A DNA stretch of 6,171 bases from DASROJ01 sp035646975 (GTDB lineage: Bacteria > Acidobacteriota > Polarisedimenticolia > JACPZX01 > DASXTC01). How positions within the stretch are numbered: the first letter of the stretch is position 1; every line of letters starts with the position of its first letter. The stretch lies in assembly GCA_035646975.1 (NCBI GenBank), contig DASROJ010000024.1, positions 1 to 6,171 of the forward strand, written 5' to 3'. Of the stretch, positions 1 to 5,857 are shown in pieces. The notes beneath the pieces were generated by a model, which ran no database searches, was not told where the DNA came from, and saw only the letters and a list, made by a program, of their open reading frames with translations. A program made the translations under genes and the position numbers.

Positions 1-1067
1 CTTTCAACCCCGCCATCAGCGCCGTCTTCCAGGGGATCGGCGCCTCGTCGATCAACCACAACCGGGATGAGGACGGGTTCAGCCTGAGCGAGGCGGAGAT
101 CGGTCTGCAGGCGGCCGTGGATCCCTACGCCCGGTTCGACATGTTTCTTTCCTTTGGAGCCGATGGCGGCGCCGAAGTGGAGGAAGGCTACATGACGTTT
201 CAGACCCTGCCGGGCGGGCTGCAGGCCAGGGCTGGCCGATTCAAGGACGCCTTTGGCAAATGGAACCAGCTTCACAACCATGCCTTCTTCACCGTGGATC
301 GACCCGATGTCCTCACCAGCTTCTTTGGCGAAGAGAGTCTCACCGGAGACGGAGCCTCACTGAGCTGGCTGGTGCCTGGCACCGGCTCCGCGTACGTGGA
401 GTCGGTCAGCGAGGTCGTCAGCACGCCGAACGATCAGATGTTCAATGCCCGCCGGCGGGACCTCATGTACCTGCAGCACATCTCGTCGGTGTTCACGCTG
501 AGCCCGAACGCGACCTTCGAGTTCGGAGCTTCCGGCGCCACCGGCAAGGCGGGTCCCTCGGAAAGACTGGTCGATGCGATCGACTCGGCGGGTCTCTCCG
601 GGACAGTGACCCCCTCCAACGACCTGTCTTCCAGCGTTTTCGGCGCCGACCTCACCTGGAAGTGGAAACCTGTGCAGTTCAACGTCTACCGGTCATTCCT
701 CTGGCAGACCGAGGCGCTCCAGTCGGTGCGGAGGGTGGAATCCCTCGATGCGGGCGGAATCCTGCTCCGGCGCACCGCGAGAAGCTTCGGCGGCTACAGT
801 TACGCCGAGTACCAGTTCGCCAAGCGGTGGCGGACCGGGCTTCGCTATGATTACACGGAGTTTCCCGACGATGAACATGCACGGCAGACGGCAGCCTCGA
901 TCGTCTTTCGCGTCCAGCCGACGGAGTTCCAGGAGTTCCGCTTCCAGCTCAAGCATACCGGACGCAATGACGCCGCGGCGGCCCGGTTCGACGACATCGG
1001 CAGCGACAACGAATTCTTCATCGAGTGGATCCCGGTGATCGGGGCCCACGCCGCTCACAAATACTGA
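1..1067 (+). CDS. Outer-membrane beta-barrel (porin-like) protein, metal-uptake associated, 5' end missing
   Basis: The reading frame is open from base 3 to the TGA at 1065-1067, giving 354 visible residues; the start and signal peptide lie upstream of the window. The GTG at 117 is internal, because conserved sequence precedes it (FSLSEAEIGLQAAVDPYAR, visible residues 26-44). Other family-like blocks are VEEGYMTF (59-66), LPGGLQARAGRF (69-80), VDRP (98-101) and FGEESL (108-113). The protein alternates aromatic and polar residues as barrel strands do and ends in Tyr, as expected for the C-terminal strand recognised by BAM. I recall this pattern from proteins often labelled 'zinc-regulated outer membrane receptor', but no TonB plug is visible here, so porin-like barrel is the safer call. 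The binding-protein gene starts 16 bp downstream, which suggests a role in passing metal across the outer membrane. The substrate is inferred from context only. Confidence 0.75.
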   Translation, partial: FNPAISAVFQGIGASSINHNRDEDGFSLSEAEIGLQAAVDPYARFDMFLSFGADGGAEVEEGYMTFQTLPGGLQARAGRFKDAFGKWNQLHNHAFFTVDRPDVLTSFFGEESLTGDGASLSWLVPGTGSAYVESVSEVVSTPNDQMFNARRRDLMYLQHISSVFTLSPNATFEFGASGATGKAGPSERLVDAIDSAGLSGTVTPSNDLSSSVFGADLTWKWKPVQFNVYRSFLWQTEALQSVRRVESLDAGGILLRRTARSFGGYSYAEYQFAKRWRTGLRYDYTEFPDDEHARQTAASIVFRVQPTEFQEFRFQLKHTGRNDAAAARFDDIGSDNEFFIEWIPVIGAHAAHKY

Positions 1068-1071
1068 GGAG
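1066..1071 (+). promoter_or_regulatory. Ribosome binding site of the metal-binding protein gene
   Basis: GAGGAG overlaps the stop codon of the barrel gene and lies 12 nt before the ATG at 1084. The spacing is a little long, but it is the only purine-rich match nearby. Its overlap with the upstream stop points to translational coupling inside one operon. Confidence 0.6.
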
Positions 1072-1083
1072 ACCGGGGTCATC

Positions 1084-2166
1084 ATGAAAAAGATCACCGC
1101 AACACACGCTCGGATCATCCTGGCCTGCTCGTTCCTGTGCACGATCGCCGCCTGGCCGGCGGGTGCCGCCGCCACGGCCGGAAAGCTCTCGGTCGTCGCG
1201 ACGCTCCCCAACCTCGGCTCCATCGCGCAGGAGATCGGCGCCGATCATGTGGATGTCATGACGATCGCATCGGGGCTTCAGGACGCGCATTTCGTCGACC
1301 CAAAGCCCAGCTTCATCGTGAAGCTGCGCTCGGCCGACCTGATACTGGTCAACGGCCTCGATCTCGAGATCGGCTGGGTGCCTCCGCTGACACAAGGCGC
1401 GCGCAACTCGAAGCTGCTGCCGGGAGGCCCCGGGTACATCGACTGCTCCTCGCGGATCAGCGTGCTCGAGATCCCCACCGGGACTCTCAGCCGGGCCGAG
1501 GGAGACGTTCACCCGTTCGGCAACCCGCACTACCTCGGCGACCCGCTCAACGCGGAACAGGTCGCCGGCGTAATCGCGGATGCCTTCAAGCGCACCAGAC
1601 CGGCCGATGCCGAATTTTTCGAGAAGAGGCGTGCGGATTTCGTCAAGCGGCTGCATGCCGCCCTGTTCGGCCCGGAGCTGGTGGATCTCGTGGGCGGCGC
1701 GAAGCTGTCGCGTCTCGCGCAGGGCTTCGAGCTGGAAGCGTTTCTACAGTCGGGAAGCGTCGACGGCAAGCCTCTGGCCTCGCACCTGGGGGGCTGGCTC
1801 GGCAAGCTGCGCCCGTACGCCGGTGTGAAGGTGGTCACCTACCACAAGGATTACTCGTACTTCGAGAAACGATTCCAGCTCGACGTGGCCGAGTATGTCG
1901 AGCCGAAGCCTGGAATCCCCCCCTCGCTCAAGCACATCGACGAGCTGACACAGAGACTGTCCGCGGGTGACATACGGCTGCTCATCACGAGGCCCTACGT
2001 CGAGCACCGATCCACCGATCAGCTTTCGGAGAAGAGCAAGCTGCCGGTCGTCACGCTGCCGCTCGAGGTGGGGGGGGCCCCCGAGGCGACAGATTTTTTC
2101 AAGCTGTTCGATTATGTCACGTCACAGATCGTCACGGCGCTCGGCCCACCCCCGGCCGGGAGGTAG
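1084..2166 (+). CDS. znuA: Metal ABC transporter periplasmic substrate-binding protein (ZnuA/TroA family)
   Basis: This 360-residue protein should bind Zn2+ or Mn2+ in the periplasm and hand it to the permease encoded 6 bp downstream. Residues 1-30 form a Sec signal peptide: a basic start (MKK), a hydrophobic core at about 11-25, then PAGAAA. The mature protein opens with LSVVATLPNLGSIAQEIG (35-52), typical of the cluster A-1 family. Three likely metal-binding histidines sit in family positions: H69 in DAHFVDPKPS, H149 in GNPHYLGDP, and H254 in TYHKDYSYF. The fourth, usually acidic, ligand in the C-terminal lobe is not obvious; the equivalent stretch reads VVTLPLEVGGAPEATDFF. The long His-rich loop of classical ZnuA is absent, with only H143 before H149. 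Length is close to that of the family. Metal specificity cannot be read from sequence, so the symbol denotes the family. Confidence 0.88.
   Translation: MKKITATHARIILACSFLCTIAAWPAGAAATAGKLSVVATLPNLGSIAQEIGADHVDVMTIASGLQDAHFVDPKPSFIVKLRSADLILVNGLDLEIGWVPPLTQGARNSKLLPGGPGYIDCSSRISVLEIPTGTLSRAEGDVHPFGNPHYLGDPLNAEQVAGVIADAFKRTRPADAEFFEKRRADFVKRLHAALFGPELVDLVGGAKLSRLAQGFELEAFLQSGSVDGKPLASHLGGWLGKLRPYAGVKVVTYHKDYSYFEKRFQLDVAEYVEPKPGIPPSLKHIDELTQRLSAGDIRLLITRPYVEHRSTDQLSEKSKLPVVTLPLEVGGAPEATDFFKLFDYVTSQIVTALGPPPAGR
2158..2163 (+). promoter_or_regulatory. Ribosome binding site of the permease gene
   Basis: GGGAGG lies in the last codons of the binding-protein gene, 9 nt before the ATG at 2173. This fixes the permease start and indicates that the two genes are co-transcribed. 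Confidence 0.75.
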
Positions 2167-2172
2167 CAAGCG

Positions 2173-3675
2173 ATGTCCGAGCAGATCGGAGTATTGACGC
2201 TTCCCTTCGTGGCCTGCCTGATCCTGACCGGCATCCACGCCTACCTGGGGATCCACGTCCTGAGCCGCAAGGTCATCTTCGTCGACATCGCGCTGGCGCA
2301 AATCGCCGCGCTGGGCGCCACGGTGGCGTTTCTGCTGGGCTATGACCCTCGATCCGAGGGGGCGTACTACTTCTCGCTCTGCTTCGCCGTCCTGGCCGCG
2401 GCGATCTTCGCCCTGACGCGGACCCGCGTGGAGCGTGTTCCCCAGGAAGCGATCATCGGGCTGACCTACGCGGTGGCATCGGCCACCGCGATCCTGCTTG
2501 CCGACATCTCACCTCATGGCGCCGAGCACCTCAAGGATCTGCTCGCGGGCAGCATCGTCTGGGTGACGCCCCACCAGATCATCAAGACCGGGATCCTCTA
2601 TTCGATCATCGGCGCCTTCCATTTCATCTTCCGGAAGACGTTCCTGCTCATCTCGCTGAACCCGGAGGAGGCGTACGCGCGCGGCATTCATGTCAGGTTC
2701 TGGGACTTCCTCTTCTACCTGTCGTTCGGGATCGTGATCACGTCGTCGGTGCAGATCGCCGGGGTGCTGCTGGTCTTCTGCTACCTGGTCGCTCCCGCCG
2801 TCTTCGCCGTCATGTTCTCGGACAGGCTGCGGACCCGGCTCGCGCTGGGGTGGAGCGCCGGGGTCATCGTGAGCGCCGTTGGCCTGCTCTTCTCCTATGA
2901 CCGCCCTTCAGGCCCCACCATCATGGTCTGCTTCGCCCTCACCCTCATCCTTGGCGGGCTGGTGCGCGGTGTCTTCACGTCGACCAACCGGCCCAGGGCG
3001 GCGGCCACCGCCGGCGCTGGCATCGTGGCAGTGGCGATGGCCGGGTACGGCATGGTGAGCCTGAGAAACGCCCCCGCTTCCGACGAGCACACGCATGGAG
3101 GCGGCTCGGCCCATGCGGAGCAGGCCTCCATCGAAGAGCGTCAGGCACACCCGATCGGCTCGACGCTCGAGGATCTCAAGCTCGCCGTGAGCGACTCCCA
3201 TCCTGGCGTGCGGGCAAAGGCCGTCAACGACCTGGCCGCGCGCGGCGACAGGTCCGCGGTTCCGGTCATCGTCAAGGCGTTGGAGGACAGCTCGACGACG
3301 GTGCGCGAGAACGCGGCAACCGCGCTCGGCGCGCTCGGTGATGCCGCCGCCGTGGCCCCGCTCACGCGTGTGATGACCCATGCGGAGGAAGATGAATGGG
3401 TGCGGCTTCGTGCCGCCGGGTCGGTCGCGCTGCTGGGTGAGACGGCCGGCATCCCCGTGCTGATCGAGATTGCCCGAACCGGTGAAGCGCGCGTGGCGCG
3501 GCTCGAGGCGATCGGGATTCTGCGGCGGCTGAGCGGGTCGGCCGGCGGAGCGGGAGCCGCTCCCGATCAAGATTCGGCTGCGGTGGTCCAGGAGATCGAC
3601 TCCTGGTGGCGGCAGAACCATGCGAGCCTGCACTGGGACGCCGCCAGAAAGGTCTACTTGCCCGCGGCACGCTGA
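2173..3675 (+). CDS. znuB: Metal ABC transporter permease (ABC-3 / ZnuB family) with C-terminal HEAT-repeat extension
   Basis: The N-terminal part, about residues 1-270, is a complete ABC-3 permease, the channel subunit for Zn2+/Mn2+ import. It has about eight hydrophobic helices (for example 8-28, 36-57, 63-81, 91-111, 221-243, 247-267). PEEAYARGI (164-172) fits the cytoplasmic coupling segment that contacts the ATPase. Family members usually stop near 260-300 residues; this one continues to 500. The extension contains another hydrophobic helix (278-296), a linker with H306, H308, H314 and H326, and about four HEAT-type helical repeats (331-455). It ends in a Trp-rich tail, EIDSWWRQNHASLHWD (474-489), of a kind I associate with HEAT proteins. 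The reading frame is continuous with no sign of an error at the junction. It follows the binding-protein gene by 6 bp, and its 3' end overlaps the convergent DedA gene by 22 bp. The HEAT part probably binds a protein; its side of the membrane is uncertain because of the extra helix. Confidence 0.9.
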   Translation: MSEQIGVLTLPFVACLILTGIHAYLGIHVLSRKVIFVDIALAQIAALGATVAFLLGYDPRSEGAYYFSLCFAVLAAAIFALTRTRVERVPQEAIIGLTYAVASATAILLADISPHGAEHLKDLLAGSIVWVTPHQIIKTGILYSIIGAFHFIFRKTFLLISLNPEEAYARGIHVRFWDFLFYLSFGIVITSSVQIAGVLLVFCYLVAPAVFAVMFSDRLRTRLALGWSAGVIVSAVGLLFSYDRPSGPTIMVCFALTLILGGLVRGVFTSTNRPRAAATAGAGIVAVAMAGYGMVSLRNAPASDEHTHGGGSAHAEQASIEERQAHPIGSTLEDLKLAVSDSHPGVRAKAVNDLAARGDRSAVPVIVKALEDSSTTVRENAATALGALGDAAAVAPLTRVMTHAEEDEWVRLRAAGSVALLGETAGIPVLIEIARTGEARVARLEAIGILRRLSGSAGGAGAAPDQDSAAVVQEIDSWWRQNHASLHWDAARKVYLPAAR

Positions 3676-4307
3676 GCGCGATAGTGGCGTATGGCCTCGA
3701 ACGCGACGGGCAGCAGCGAAACGGCCACGATGCCGATCAGCACCAGGCTGAAGTTGTTCTTGACCGCCGGAAGGTTGCCGAATCCGAATCCTGCGAAAAG
3801 ACAGACCGCCACCCAGGTCACTCCGCCGACGAGGTTGTACGCGAGGAACTTCGGGTACGACATCCTGCCGATACCCGCGACGAACGGCGCGAAGGTGCGG
3901 ATGATCGGGATGAACCGCGCAAGGAAAATCGTCTTGCCGCCGTGCTTCTCGTAGAACTCCTGGGTGCGGATGAGATGCTCGCGTTTGAGGAATCGTATCT
4001 GGCCTCCGAAGGCCCGCGGCCCGACGCGCTGTCCAATCCAGTAGTTGACGGTATCGCCCGCCACGGCCGCCGTGGCCAGCAGCAGGAACGTCAAGCCGAT
4101 GTCGAGGCCGCCCGTGGCGGCCAGCGCCCCGGCGGCGAACAGGAGAGAATCTCCCGGCAGGAACGGCGTGACGACCACGCCGGTTTCGAGAAACACCACC
4201 AGGAACAGGATCAGGTAGCTCCAGCCGCCATAGTCCTGGATGATGGCCGCGAGGTGCTTGTCGAGATGGAGGAACAGGTCAACGATTTGCCGTAACAAGC
4301 GCGCCAC
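3654..4307 (-). CDS. DedA family membrane protein (VTT/SNARE-associated domain)
   Basis: This 217-residue inner-membrane protein matches the DedA family in length and motifs. E41 in LETG, D53 in PGDSLLF (51-57), R131 in LARFIP, and R137 in IIRTFAPFVAG correspond by position to the essential acidic and arginine residues E39, D51, R130 and R136 of E. coli YqjA/YghB. Also present is GDTVNYWIGQRVG (84-96). Hydrophobic segments lie at about 30-60, 68-86, 152-178 and 187-205. DedA proteins act in membrane homeostasis, and several members are polyprenyl-phosphate or phospholipid transporters; which role applies here cannot be told. The start is GTG at 4307, preceded only by a run of G and a distant GGGAG (14 nt), so the TTG at codon 4 is a possible alternative. 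The gene is transcribed towards the permease and shares its last 22 bp with it. Link to metal uptake is positional only. Confidence 0.92.
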   Translation of the reverse strand: MARLLRQIVDLFLHLDKHLAAIIQDYGGWSYLILFLVVFLETGVVVTPFLPGDSLLFAAGALAATGGLDIGLTFLLLATAAVAGDTVNYWIGQRVGPRAFGGQIRFLKREHLIRTQEFYEKHGGKTIFLARFIPIIRTFAPFVAGIGRMSYPKFLAYNLVGGVTWVAVCLFAGFGFGNLPAVKNNFSLVLIGIVAVSLLPVAFEAIRHYRAQRAAGK

Positions 4308-4330
4308 CCCCCGCTGTTGTGCTCCCGGTG

Positions 4331-4347
4331 TGCCGGACAGTCCGGCA
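4331..4347 (-). other. Perfect hairpin in the predicted DedA leader
   Basis: A 7-bp perfect inverted repeat, TGCCGGA and TCCGGCA, flanks a 3-nt CAG loop. It lies between the predicted DedA promoter and start codon, 23 bp before the GTG. It could be an RNA stem-loop in the leader or a small operator. No T-run follows on either strand, so it is not a classical terminator. Confidence 0.5.
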
Positions 4348-4371
4348 GCCTCTGGATTGCCGGGCGCCCCT

Positions 4372-4388
4372 GGCCCTGGACGAGGGCC
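4372..4388 (-). other. Second hairpin in the predicted DedA leader
   Basis: GGCCCT and AGGGCC form a 6-bp perfect stem around a 5-nt loop. An outer pair, AGCCTC at 4347-4352 and GAGGCT at 4390-4395, could close a larger structure around it, although this would compete with the last pair of the hairpin at 4331-4347. Such pairing is easy to find by chance in GC-rich DNA, so the function is open. Confidence 0.4.
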
Positions 4389-4400
4389 GGAGGCTGGGGA

Positions 4401-4429
4401 AAGATCGCGGTTGCCGGGGAGTCTGTCAA
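4401..4429 (-). promoter_or_regulatory. Sigma70-like promoter for the DedA gene
   Basis: On the minus strand a perfect -35 box TTGACA (4429-4424) is followed by exactly 17 nt and then GATCTT (4406-4401), which matches TATAAT at three of six bases. Transcription would start near 4394, giving a DedA leader of about 87 nt that contains both hairpins. The perfect -35 box and ideal spacing in an otherwise GC-rich region are the main support; the -10 box is weak. Confidence 0.5.
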
Positions 4430-4488
4430 CGGTGAAATGGGCGGGATGGCGCGATCGACGGGGCGCCGAAAAACTTCCGCCGTCTGCG

Positions 4489-4517
4489 TTGCCGCCGCGC
4501 CGACCCTGTGGTACTTT
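4489..4517 (+). promoter_or_regulatory. Putative promoter for the SPFH-like/TPR gene, giving a leaderless mRNA
   Basis: TTGCCG (4489-4494), a 17-nt spacer and TACTTT (4512-4517) resemble -35 and -10 boxes, with a TG two to three bases before the -10 box. Transcription would begin about 4523-4526, almost on the ATG at 4526. This agrees with the absence of any Shine-Dalgarno sequence before that ATG. Confidence 0.4.
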
Positions 4518-4525
4518 CGGGTTCT

Positions 4526-5791
4526 ATGAAGCGTCTCGCCCCGATCCTGGTCGCGGCTGCCGTCATCGTCCTTCTTCTTTCATACTTCCTGGTGATCAGG
4601 GTCGCGGCCGACTCGGTGGGGATTGCCGATACCGGCCGGCCGGCGGACACGCCGGTCGTGCTGAAGCCCGGGCTGCATCTGCACCCCGTCGGCGCCCAGC
4701 TTCTGACCTACTCGACGCTGCCCGTCACGGTCGAGGGGGAAGCGCTCATGACGCCCGCGGCGGGAGGAGAGATCCCGGCCCGGTTCAGCGTGACAGCGAG
4801 GATCGATCCCGATCACGTCGCGGATCTGCACAAAGCCATCGCCGGACGCCGGACCGACGAATTTCTCAAGTCCCAGACGGACCTGATGCTGCGCGAGTAT
4901 GCGTCGCATGCCGACGCCGTGGAGGCGCTGACTCCGCAGTTTCGCTCGCGCGCGGCAACCGAGATCGCCGCGGCGCTGAAAAAACTCGGGTTCGCCGAGG
5001 TCTCCCTGACGGTCAGACCGCCCGACGCCGATACCCTGCTCGCCGCCGCGCAGTACCTTGCGCCGCGCCGCGAGGCCTGGAAAATCCGCCAGACGGTCGC
5101 CGAGGCGCTCGGCGAGCCGGGAGGATCTGGCAGCTGGAAGCTCCAGACCGCGATGGGACTGGTCAACGAATCCGAGAAGCTGTTCACCGACGCAGAGAAG
5201 AACTACTTCGATGCCCTGGCGATCGACCCCTCCGCGCTGCCGCCGATGAGCGAGCTCGTCAATCTCTACTCGACCGTCAAGGAATGGGCCAGATTGCAGA
5301 GGGTTCTCGACGCGGCGCTGACGGCCAACCCGAAATCACTACAGCACATCAACTGGATGGCGATGGTGCTGCTCAAGCAGGATGACCTCGTCGGCTGCGA
5401 GCGAATCCTCAAGAGCGGTCTCGAGCTCGAGCCGGCCAGCCCGATGCTGCTGGCCAACCTCGGAACGCTCTACATGAAGATGAACCGCGTGGACGACGCG
5501 CTGGCAGCCTTTCAAAAGGCCGTTGAGGCAAGCCCGGCCAGCCAGCAGGCGCAGTTCAACATGGGCTCGGCGCTGGCGGCCACCGGCAGGTTCGCCGAGG
5601 CCCTGCCCTACCTCGAGCGCGCCGAGCAGGCGGGCAAACCCGGGGTCCAGCTGCTGGGCACGCTGATGATCGTCAACGAAAAGCTCGGCGACAAGACGAA
5701 GGCCGCCGCCTACAGGGCACGGGTCAAAGCCCTGGAGGCGGACAAGCAGGCAGGCAAGAAGCCGCCCCCGGCCTCGAAGAATCCTTCGTGA
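4526..5791 (+). CDS. Membrane-anchored SPFH/band 7-like domain protein with C-terminal TPR repeats
   Basis: The protein has 421 residues from the ATG at 4526. That start is preferred over the in-frame GTG at 4508 because it gives a clean MKR-plus-helix anchor. One membrane helix spans about 4-26. Residues 29-179 look like a band 7/SPFH domain: GIADTG (32-37), LKPGLHLHPVG (46-56), an amphipathic strand region IPARFSVTARIDPDHV (83-98), and a helix-strand segment ending in LGFAEVSLTV (154-163). Five to six TPR-type helix pairs follow at about 206-406; the best is ANLGTLYMKMNRVDDALAAFQKAVEASP (310-337). The tail is rich in Lys and Pro. TPRs bind proteins and SPFH domains form membrane-associated oligomers, so a scaffold at the inner membrane is a reasonable inference, with most of the protein probably periplasmic if it is a simple N-terminal anchor. 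No enzyme motif is seen. The TPR call is firm; the SPFH call rests on pattern alone. Confidence 0.75.
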   Translation: MKRLAPILVAAAVIVLLLSYFLVIRVAADSVGIADTGRPADTPVVLKPGLHLHPVGAQLLTYSTLPVTVEGEALMTPAAGGEIPARFSVTARIDPDHVADLHKAIAGRRTDEFLKSQTDLMLREYASHADAVEALTPQFRSRAATEIAAALKKLGFAEVSLTVRPPDADTLLAAAQYLAPRREAWKIRQTVAEALGEPGGSGSWKLQTAMGLVNESEKLFTDAEKNYFDALAIDPSALPPMSELVNLYSTVKEWARLQRVLDAALTANPKSLQHINWMAMVLLKQDDLVGCERILKSGLELEPASPMLLANLGTLYMKMNRVDDALAAFQKAVEASPASQQAQFNMGSALAATGRFAEALPYLERAEQAGKPGVQLLGTLMIVNEKLGDKTKAAAYRARVKALEADKQAGKKPPPASKNPS

Positions 5792-5857
5792 GAGTCCCCG
5801 CCCCTGGGGCCGGCGAGGCTTGATCCCCGGCGGCTCCCGGGACCATCTTTAAGGACG

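Noticed and set aside
117..119. GTG at 117 as the start of the barrel gene
   Set aside because: The same frame is open to the window edge and the residues before it match the conserved domain, so the gene is cut by the window.
1117..1128. ILAC as a lipobox, making the metal-binding protein a lipoprotein
   Set aside because: The cysteine (residue 15) lies near the start of the hydrophobic core with hydrophobic residues continuing after it, and Leu at -2 is atypical. A signal-peptidase I site after about AAA (residue 30) fits better.
3606..4295. Long open frame on the + strand opposite DedA (229 codons)
   Set aside because: Its product is rich in Arg, Glu and Asp without recognisable domains and lies exactly antisense to a clear DedA gene, as expected in GC-rich DNA.
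4508..4510. GTG start for the TPR protein
   Set aside because: It adds six residues (MVLSGS) before a typical MKR-plus-helix anchor, has no ribosome binding site and overlaps the probable promoter.
4240..5385. Long open frame on the + strand in another frame of the TPR gene (381 codons)
   Set aside because: It is an Arg/Ala/Pro/Gly-rich low-complexity translation that overlaps the well-supported SPFH-like/TPR gene and the start of DedA.
5820..5849. TTGATC, 18 nt, CATCTT as a promoter for the metallophosphoesterase gene
   Set aside because: Its 8-nt distance to the ATG mirrors the TPR gene, but the -10 box is poor and read-through from the upstream gene explains expression equally well.
5792..5857. 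Terminator between the TPR gene and the metallophosphoesterase gene
   Set aside because: GCCCCTGGGGC and nearby GC-rich repeats give poor or one-base loops, and no T-run follows.
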